Below, piece by piece: positions 58,626 to 64,000 of a stretch of 64,000 nucleotides of DNA. The position numbers and the translations under genes are program-made. The stretch is from JADFRG01 sp036986135. GTDB lineage: Bacteria; Chloroflexota; Anaerolineae; Anaerolineales; E44-bin32. The first letter of the stretch is position 1, and each line of letters starts with the position of its first letter. The stretch is taken from assembly GCA_036986135.1 (NCBI GenBank), contig BTQZ01000007.1, positions 1-64,000 on the forward strand, given 5' to 3'. The notes beneath the pieces were generated by a model. The model made no database searches. It saw nothing but the letters and a program-made list of their open reading frames with translations, and was not told where the DNA came from.

Positions 58626-60208
58626 TCGCGAAAGATCCTGACCCGCCGCCGAGGGTCTTTGCCGTAGGAATGCGAGATCAGGTCGGCCTGGCGAGCCATC
58701 TCGTGCTGTTGACGGCGCACGTAGGACGACGCCGGCCTGAGATCGACCGAGCGGGCACCGTTCAGCACCTTTTCAATGGCTTGCTGCGCCTCTTGCGCGC
58801 CCTGCGTCACCGTAGGATCGTCCGCCGGCTCTCGATCGAGGGCAAAGAGGTCAACCAGGAAGCTCTCCATCTGGCCCACCGTATTTGCCCGCAATACATA
58901 GATCGGCATTCGCCGGTTTTCTGCATCGGCGATCAGCTTGCGACGCCTGCGATAGTAGGAGCGGAGGGTGACCATCGCGTCCGCCTGCCCGATGTCCTCC
59001 GCAATCAATACCGGCACGTGGATGCGCTTGGCCGCCTGCCGCAGCCGGTTGCGGGCTACTCCGTAAGGATAGATGCGGATGATCTCCAGCGGCTCTCCGG
59101 GAAGCCTGGGGGAGGCAGGGCGGGCAAGATCCTCGGGGGGCTGAGCGCTCTGCAGTGCGGACTGTCTCCGGTATCCAGCGGGGCCTCGGCGAGTGGAGCT
59201 CGCGCCTGCGTTAAGTTTGTTGATCTGGATCTCACCCGCTTCGTCGCGGAAGCGTTCTTCCATGGCAGGTGGAACGTTGCGCAGCAGCGCATCTACCGCG
59301 GCGGATACGTCGTGGTGAACGGCAAGTTTCTCACGATCCTGGATCTCAATAAGCACATCGAAGGTGGGCGCCGCGCGGCGTTCGAGCACCGTCTTCTGAG
59401 TGCCGCGACGGCGGGCCTCCTCGTCGGACAGAGTTACCGATTCGATGCCGCCCACCAGGTCAGATAGCGTGGGATTTAAGAGTAGATTTTCGAGGGTGTT
59501 GCCGTGGGCGGTGCCGACGAGCTGCACTCCGCGTTCGGCGATGGTCCGCGCAGCCACCGCTTCTAGCTCCCGCCCGATCTCGTCAATCACGATCACTTCA
59601 GGGTTGTGGTTTTCAACGGCCTCGATCATGACCTCGTGCTGCAAGCTTGGTTTGCGAACCTGCATCCGACGCGCGCGTCCGATAGCCGGATGAGGCACAT
59701 CACCGTCGCCGGCGATCTCGTTCGAGGTGTCAACGATGACCACGCGTTTCTCATCGGCCAGGACACGGGCTGCCTCGCGCAGCATCGTGGTCTTGCCGAC
59801 TCCCGGCCGGCCAAGCAGCAGCAGACTTTCGCCGCTGTTGATCAAGTCTTGAATGATATCGATCGTGCCGTAGACTGCCCGACCCACCCGGAACGTCAGA
59901 CCGACGATGCGACCGTGCCGGTTGCGGATGGCTGAAATACGATGCAGCGTACGCTCGATTCCCGCACGGTTGTCGGCGTCGAAATCGCCGATGCGTTCAA
60001 TGACATAGTCAATATCTTCCCAGGCGACCTCCTTGTCGCTCAGGGTCACCTCAACGTCGACGTAGCGAGCTGTCGGAACTCGCCCGATATCCAGTATGAC
60101 CTCGAGCAGATCGTCGGGCCGATCAATTTCAGTTAATTTGTCGGTGATGTATGGAGGCAGGACACCTCGCAGGGTGTCCAGGTCGTCGGTGATGCGTCTT
60201 CCTGTCAT
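58622..60208 (-). CDS. R3H-domain AAA ATPase (SpoIIIAA/Ycf45-like)
   Basis: The 528-residue protein has an N-terminal regulatory region, an ATPase with Walker A LGRPGVGKTTMLREAA (~residue 132), Walker B VIVIDEIGRELEAVAA, and GTAHGNTLENLL, and a C-terminal R3H nucleic-acid-binding region near residues 460-520. This family is found in cyanobacteria, plastids and Chloroflexota; the function is not settled, with RNA binding proposed. It lies between a GNAT-like gene and tmk with 4-base overlaps on both sides, so the three are translated together. Confidence 0.82.
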   Translation of the reverse strand: MTGRRITDDLDTLRGVLPPYITDKLTEIDRPDDLLEVILDIGRVPTARYVDVEVTLSDKEVAWEDIDYVIERIGDFDADNRAGIERTLHRISAIRNRHGRIVGLTFRVGRAVYGTIDIIQDLINSGESLLLLGRPGVGKTTMLREAARVLADEKRVVIVDTSNEIAGDGDVPHPAIGRARRMQVRKPSLQHEVMIEAVENHNPEVIVIDEIGRELEAVAARTIAERGVQLVGTAHGNTLENLLLNPTLSDLVGGIESVTLSDEEARRRGTQKTVLERRAAPTFDVLIEIQDREKLAVHHDVSAAVDALLRNVPPAMEERFRDEAGEIQINKLNAGASSTRRGPAGYRRQSALQSAQPPEDLARPASPRLPGEPLEIIRIYPYGVARNRLRQAAKRIHVPVLIAEDIGQADAMVTLRSYYRRRRKLIADAENRRMPIYVLRANTVGQMESFLVDLFALDREPADDPTVTQGAQEAQQAIEKVLNGARSVDLRPASSYVRRQQHEMARQADLISHSYGKDPRRRVRIFRD

Positions 60209-61146
60209 TTGGAAGCACCGGCCGGATCCTCGATCCGAGCAATCGGTGCAGTTGGCTCCGGGTAAGTTCCTTCGACTGCTGGCAGCGGGCTCGCGGCCTG
60301 TCTGCGAACTCCGATCGCTAAACGCTTGACCATGACCGCCTGGTCGACCGCCGGTTCAAACCACATACGCTCCAATGGTCCGCTCATCCAGCTCTGATAG
60401 GAGCGGACGCAAACATAGACCGGGCGATCTCTCGGTACCTCTCGGAGATAGTCACCGAGTAATCCTTGAAAATCTTCGACCGCGGGGTGGAAATAGGGCT
60501 GGACCCAGGTACCGAGCGAGCCGCGTTCGATGTCGAGGTAGCCCAGCAATTCCCCCTCACGCCAGTAAACAAGATTATGACCGGTACGGGTGGGTGGGGG
60601 CTCGACCTGTCGAACCAGTCCGGGGACGATGTTGTGATAAAGGCTTTGGGCGGCGATAGCGTCTTTCGAGTTCTCTACACGCCAAACGTCGCCGTCCGAG
60701 TGCTCGATATTCTCTTTGGCTGCATCTAGTCGCCAGATCCTTTGCCGGGCATAAATCGCAAACCCAGCAGAGCGAAGCCGTTCGAAGGCCTCTCTATGCT
60801 CATCCACCTCAGCGACCAGGTTTGGCGCCCCGTGCTCACCTACCGCGGCAGCCAGCGACTCCAGGAGTTTGAGACCCGCATCATGATCCAGGGCTTCTTC
60901 AGGACCAAAAAAAGAAAGTCGCGCGTTGGGAGCGTCCGACTGATAGATGCATTGCCCCACGGCTTCAATGTCACCGTTGCGTGACACGAGTGTGACCGCG
61001 GATCTCCCTGGGATAAAGGGGCCCAGCAGGGCATTCTGCATGGCGTGCGCGCCGCGCGTAAAGGCCAGCTGGGAGTCTGGACACAGCCCGCGATCTCGTA
61101 CCCTATGCAGCAGCGGGAGGTCTCGCCAATCTAATTCTCGAATCAT
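60205..61146 (-). CDS. GNAT-like acetyltransferase, tandem layout
   Basis: The 313-residue protein starts IRELDWRDLPLLHRVRDRGL and has VYCVRSYQSW at the C-terminal side, consistent with a double GNAT-type fold in which the domain between contains LVYWREGELLGYLDIERGSLGTW. The acetyl-CoA motif is not strongly conserved, so activity is uncertain. It is the first gene of a unit with the R3H-AAA protein and tmk. Confidence 0.5.
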   Translation of the reverse strand: MIRELDWRDLPLLHRVRDRGLCPDSQLAFTRGAHAMQNALLGPFIPGRSAVTLVSRNGDIEAVGQCIYQSDAPNARLSFFGPEEALDHDAGLKLLESLAAAVGEHGAPNLVAEVDEHREAFERLRSAGFAIYARQRIWRLDAAKENIEHSDGDVWRVENSKDAIAAQSLYHNIVPGLVRQVEPPPTRTGHNLVYWREGELLGYLDIERGSLGTWVQPYFHPAVEDFQGLLGDYLREVPRDRPVYVCVRSYQSWMSGPLERMWFEPAVDQAVMVKRLAIGVRRQAASPLPAVEGTYPEPTAPIARIEDPAGASK

Positions 61147-61317
61147 CGAATATCGCGCAAAAGCCGACTCGTACCCACGCCAAACGATCGGCGAGCGATT
61201 CTACCATGTGGGCGTTTTTTGAGCCCCTGGGCCATTTCATGCGGGTGCGCAAAGATGACCCTCGGCGTCGCTGGGGTACAATCACCTCTGGCCTGCCCAT
61301 AAGGAGAAGTAAAGGGA
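61147..61317 (+). promoter_or_regulatory. promoter of ECF transporter operon
   Basis: A -10-like TACAAT lies at 61277-61282 and AAGGAGAAG at 61300-61309 precedes the ATG. I looked for a TPP, FMN, cobalamin or preQ1 riboswitch and saw no recognisable core, so the substrate of the transporter is not given by its leader. Confidence 0.4.
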
Positions 61318-61845
61318 ATGAGCGCAAGATCCTTATCGATCACGGCGGTAAGCGTTGCAATTGTGTTTGTTTTCATCCGCCTGATTCAAGTTCCTATCCC
61401 CGCCACGGGCGGCTTTACGCACATCGGCGCCGTGGCAGAGATATTCATCGCCCTGGCCTTTGGCCCAATCGTAGGGGTGGTCGCCGCCGGGGTTGGGGCC
61501 GCACTGGCCGACCTGACTCTGGGATACGGACAGTGGGCCCCTCTTACACTGCTTGCGCATGGGGCGCTCGGCGTGCTCGCCGGGTACATCGGTTGGAAAG
61601 CGAGCACTGGAAGGATGCTCCTGGCCTGGCTGGCGGGTGGAATTGCGTTGGTGCTAGTTTACTTTGCGGGTGAGTCGCTCATTCCCAGTCTCTACGGCGG
61701 CTCAGCGGCCGCGATCTTGGAGCTTCCGGTCAACCTCTTTCAGGTCAGCCTCGGAATCCTCGGCTTGCTGTTGCTGCGCCTGACCAAGGCCGCATACCCA
61801 CAAATCGATCAGCTGGCGGAGGACGTCAGCTTTGAGGAAGTCTGA
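61318..61845 (+). CDS. ECF transporter substrate-binding (S) component
   Basis: The 175-residue membrane protein has five or six helices and the PF07155-like S-component pattern: QVPIPATGGFTHIGAVAEIFIALAFGPIVGVVAAGVGAALADLTLGYGQWAPLTLLAHGALGVLAG (positions ~25-90). S components bind a vitamin or metal and pass it through an EcfT/EcfA module; this subgroup includes ThiW/HmpT/RibU-like members. It heads an operon with ecfA1, ecfA2 and ecfT, so it is a dedicated system. Confidence 0.82.
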   Translation: MSARSLSITAVSVAIVFVFIRLIQVPIPATGGFTHIGAVAEIFIALAFGPIVGVVAAGVGAALADLTLGYGQWAPLTLLAHGALGVLAGYIGWKASTGRMLLAWLAGGIALVLVYFAGESLIPSLYGGSAAAILELPVNLFQVSLGILGLLLLRLTKAAYPQIDQLAEDVSFEEV

Positions 61846-61910
61846 GGAGTCCGGATCCCCGCTCATTTCCCGCTACCGCGCAAGCTTCCTGCACAAACCT
61901 CACATGCATC

Positions 61911-62753
61911 ATGACGGTCGTTATTCAAGACCTCAGCTACGCCTACCCTGACGGCGATTGGGCGCTCCGCGACGTCAGCCTCCGTGTAGAGCAAGGCGAA
62001 TTCCTCTCAATCATGGGCGCTAACGGGGCGGGAAAGAGCACACTCTGCCTGGCGCTCAATGGGATCGTTCCACAGGCTACGGGGGGCCGAATACGTGGGA
62101 ACGTCACCGTTGATGGAATGAACACCAAGGAGCATCCGGTGGCGACCTTCGCGCAACAGGTCGGTATCGTGTTCCAAAACCCGGAGTCCCAACTCTTCAG
62201 TGCCACCGTCGAAGCGGAGGTGGCTTTTGGATTGGAGAACCTGGGATTGCCTCGCGACGAGATGCAGGACCGTGTGGGCTGGGCGCTTGATTTGCTCAGG
62301 ATCGACGATTTGCGTGATCGGTCGCCGTCGCAACTCTCCGGAGGGGAAAGGCATCGCCTGGCTATTGCGAGTGTCCTGGCGATGTCCCCGAAGATCTTAG
62401 TTCTGGATGAACCAAGCGCTAATCTGGACCCGACCGGAAGGAGCGAGCTGCTCTCCGCACTAAAAGACCTAAAGAGCACCGCGGGGTTAACCGTCATCAT
62501 GGCAGAGCACGAAAGCGAGCTGATCGCCGAGTTTTCCGATCGGATCGCAGTCTTGGATAGTGGGCGGCTCACGAAACTCGAGACCCCAGAACGCTTGTTC
62601 TCCGATATCGACGGCATGCGTGCTCTGGGATTGGGAGTGCCCCAGGTCAGCGAAGTGGCGGCCTGTTTAAACCGGAAATTTGGTGTGGGGCTGAATCTGA
62701 CTCGGTATCAAGACGCGCACCGAAGCCTAAGAGCCCTCCTGAACGCGAGATGA
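61911..62753 (+). CDS. ecfA1: ECF transporter ATPase EcfA1
   Basis: The 280-residue ATPase has Walker A GANGAGKSTLCLAL, the ECF Q-loop NPESQLFSATVEAEVAFGLENLG, signature QLSGGERHRLAIASVLAM and Walker B PKILVLDEPSANLD. It forms the energising heterodimer with EcfA2. The gap of 65 bases to the S component is ordinary. Confidence 0.9.
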   Translation: MTVVIQDLSYAYPDGDWALRDVSLRVEQGEFLSIMGANGAGKSTLCLALNGIVPQATGGRIRGNVTVDGMNTKEHPVATFAQQVGIVFQNPESQLFSATVEAEVAFGLENLGLPRDEMQDRVGWALDLLRIDDLRDRSPSQLSGGERHRLAIASVLAMSPKILVLDEPSANLDPTGRSELLSALKDLKSTAGLTVIMAEHESELIAEFSDRIAVLDSGRLTKLETPERLFSDIDGMRALGLGVPQVSEVAACLNRKFGVGLNLTRYQDAHRSLRALLNAR

Positions 62754-62766
62754 ATACGGTACCCGC

Positions 62767-63597
62767 ATGACGGAAATTGAAATGTGCAACGTGTGGTTCT
62801 CCTATCGCGACGGGGACGATGTATTGAAGTCGGTATCGATACGGGTCCAACAAGGCGAGTTTTTGGCCTTGATTGGTCAGAACGGGTCTGGGAAAACTAC
62901 GCTAGCGAAGCACCTGCTCGGTCTGCTGCATCCCAGGGAGGGTAAAGTACTGATTCGAGGAGAAGATATTCACGGTAAGCCGGTGGGGGAGATCGCACGC
63001 CGGGTCGGATACGTCTTTCAAAACCCCGACCATCAGATCTTCAGTGCCACCACAAGGGAGGAAATCTCATACGGACCGCGGAATCTGCAGCTCGGAGAGG
63101 CCGAGATCGTCCGTCGGACCGAAAGAGCCATGGAGCGATTCGATCTGAAAGTCCATGCGGAGCAGCAACCAGCAACCTTGAGCTTCGGCACGCGTCGCAA
63201 GGTGGCGCTTGCCTCGATCTACGCCATGGATCCGCAGATCTGGATCCTGGATGAGCCCACCGGGGGACTCGATTGGCGCTCAGAGCAGGCGACGATGACA
63301 CTACTTCACGAACTGAACGAGGCTGGCAAAACGATCGTACTGATCACGCATGACATGCGTATCGTGGCCGAACACGCGAAGCGCTGCATCGTGATGTCGG
63401 AGGGTCGAGTGGTTGCTATTGACGAGACGCGGCGAATCATGGAACAAGCTGGAGTACTGGAGATCACGCCGCCGCAGGTCTGGAGGCTTGCGTGCGCGTT
63501 CGACCTCCAGCCGCTTTCCCTGACCGCGGAAGAATTCTGCTGGGAATACGGACGGCGGCTAGCGACCGAAAGCGAGATCAGTGTCAGTCGCTCCTGA
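62767..63597 (+). CDS. ecfA2: ECF transporter ATPase EcfA2
   Basis: The 276-residue ATPase has Walker A GQNGSGKTTLAKHLLG, the Q-loop NPDHQIFSATTREEISYG, signature TLSFGTRRKVALASIYAM (SFGTR in place of SGGxR, as in some EcfA2) and Walker B PQIWILDEPTGGLD. It pairs with EcfA1 and overlaps the start of ecfT by 17 bases. Confidence 0.9.
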   Translation: MTEIEMCNVWFSYRDGDDVLKSVSIRVQQGEFLALIGQNGSGKTTLAKHLLGLLHPREGKVLIRGEDIHGKPVGEIARRVGYVFQNPDHQIFSATTREEISYGPRNLQLGEAEIVRRTERAMERFDLKVHAEQQPATLSFGTRRKVALASIYAMDPQIWILDEPTGGLDWRSEQATMTLLHELNEAGKTIVLITHDMRIVAEHAKRCIVMSEGRVVAIDETRRIMEQAGVLEITPPQVWRLACAFDLQPLSLTAEEFCWEYGRRLATESEISVSRS

Positions 63598-64000
63598 TTT
63601 CTATATCCACCGGCGGAGTTGGTTGCACGACACCGATCCCCGCGTCAAGCTGCTGATGCTGGTCCTTACTGTCGTGCTGCTGCTCGTATTTCAGAACCTG
63701 TGGATCATGCTGGCCTCATGGCTCCTGATTTTGATCTTGCACCGATCTGCCAAGGTGCCGAGGGACCGCATCCGTTTCCTGCTGAGGGCGCTGCTCCCCG
63801 TCACGATCCTGATGCCTTTGATTTGGGTCATCTTTTACCCGGCAGGTGAGGTCGTCATCAGCATCGGTTTCATCAACATCCGAGGAGAGAGCCTGGCGCA
63901 AGGATTGACGGTCGCCCTGCGAATCCAGGCCATGACCTTCGCAATTTTTGCTGTACTCTTCACGACGGATACCGATACCCTGATGCAAGGCCTGGTGAGA
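63581..64000 (+). CDS. ecfT: ECF transporter transmembrane protein EcfT, truncated by window end
   Basis: A frame opening GTG at 63581 runs open to the end of the window (140 codons). It reads as EcfT: RSWLHDTDPRVKLLMLVL near the start, several hydrophobic helices, and GESLAQGLTVALRIQAM. EcfT is the scaffold between S component and ATPases. The gene's 3' part lies outside the window. Confidence 0.85.
   Translation, partial: MSVAPDFYIHRRSWLHDTDPRVKLLMLVLTVVLLLVFQNLWIMLASWLLILILHRSAKVPRDRIRFLLRALLPVTILMPLIWVIFYPAGEVVISIGFINIRGESLAQGLTVALRIQAMTFAIFAVLFTTDTDTLMQGLVR

Noticed and set aside
61147..61317. Vitamin riboswitch before the ECF operon
   Set aside because: No TPP, FMN, cobalamin, preQ1 or folate core sequence could be recognised.
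1..64000. CRISPR arrays, insertion sequences, rRNA and tRNA genes
   Set aside because: No regularly spaced repeats, transposase motifs, rRNA stretches or cloverleaf-like intergenic sequence were seen by eye; a tRNAscan run could still find a tRNA I missed.

Overview
The window looks like a chromosomal segment of a Chloroflexota bacterium (Anaerolineae/SAR202-like, probably an environmental genome). This is an inference. It rests on the GC-rich background, the Val/Glu/Pro-rich linkers straight after the lipoprotein cysteine in solute-binding proteins, a caa3 oxidase of the A2 (YSHP) type, F420-type luciferase-like and R3H-AAA proteins, Ig-like (Gmad2-like) lipoproteins, and metal-regulated Feo genes. 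No rRNA, tRNA, CRISPR array or insertion sequence was recognised.

Layout. 1-3 kb: cell-envelope membrane proteins (sulfatase-fold protein, GT87-type glycosyltransferase). 3.2-7.9 kb: the Asp/Glu-tRNA amidotransferase operon gatC-gatA-(nucleotidyltransferase)-(small proteins)-gatB. 7.9-10.5 kb: a lower-GC island with two unknown genes for exported/membrane proteins, a decayed second copy of that pair, and flanking repeats. 10.5-13.3 kb: glutamate dehydrogenase, a DnaA-box-rich intergenic stretch and a DUF697 GTPase. 13.3-24.4 kb: a metal-homeostasis region with a Zn/Mn-type ABC transporter lacking a binding protein, a DtxR regulator with an operator over its own promoter, a ZIP transporter, and an operon of a membrane-anchored DtxR-FeoA-FeoA fusion with FeoB split into GTPase and permease genes. 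MutM, a metallopeptidase-like lipoprotein and a large membrane protein lie between them. 24.5-32.2 kb: phosphoesterase, an MrfA-type helicase carrying an HNH insertion, and a ClC-CBS-RCK channel flanked by two related Ig-domain proteins, one frameshifted.

32.4-50.7 kb is almost entirely on the minus strand. Read in transcription order it holds a sugar-type ABC transporter, an OsmC-family gene interrupted by an in-frame TGA exactly at its catalytic cysteine (candidate selenoprotein), an IclR regulator, a CoA-transferase, an M29-like peptidase, a branched-chain amino acid ABC transporter, a ThiO-like oxidase, and caa3 cytochrome c oxidase. 50.9-64 kb returns to mixed housekeeping genes: SDR, lipoyl synthase, CsaA, LLM oxidoreductase, ferredoxin-NADP reductase, guanylate kinase, thymidylate kinase with an R3H-AAA ATPase and a GNAT protein, and an ECF vitamin transporter whose EcfT runs off the end.

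The most interesting item is the OsmC gene: UGA replaces the peroxidatic cysteine codon, the reading frame continues to a conserved C-terminal half with the second cysteine, and a GC-rich hairpin sits at SECIS distance. Next are the DtxR/FeoA fusion regulon and the duplicated and decaying gene pair behind gatB.
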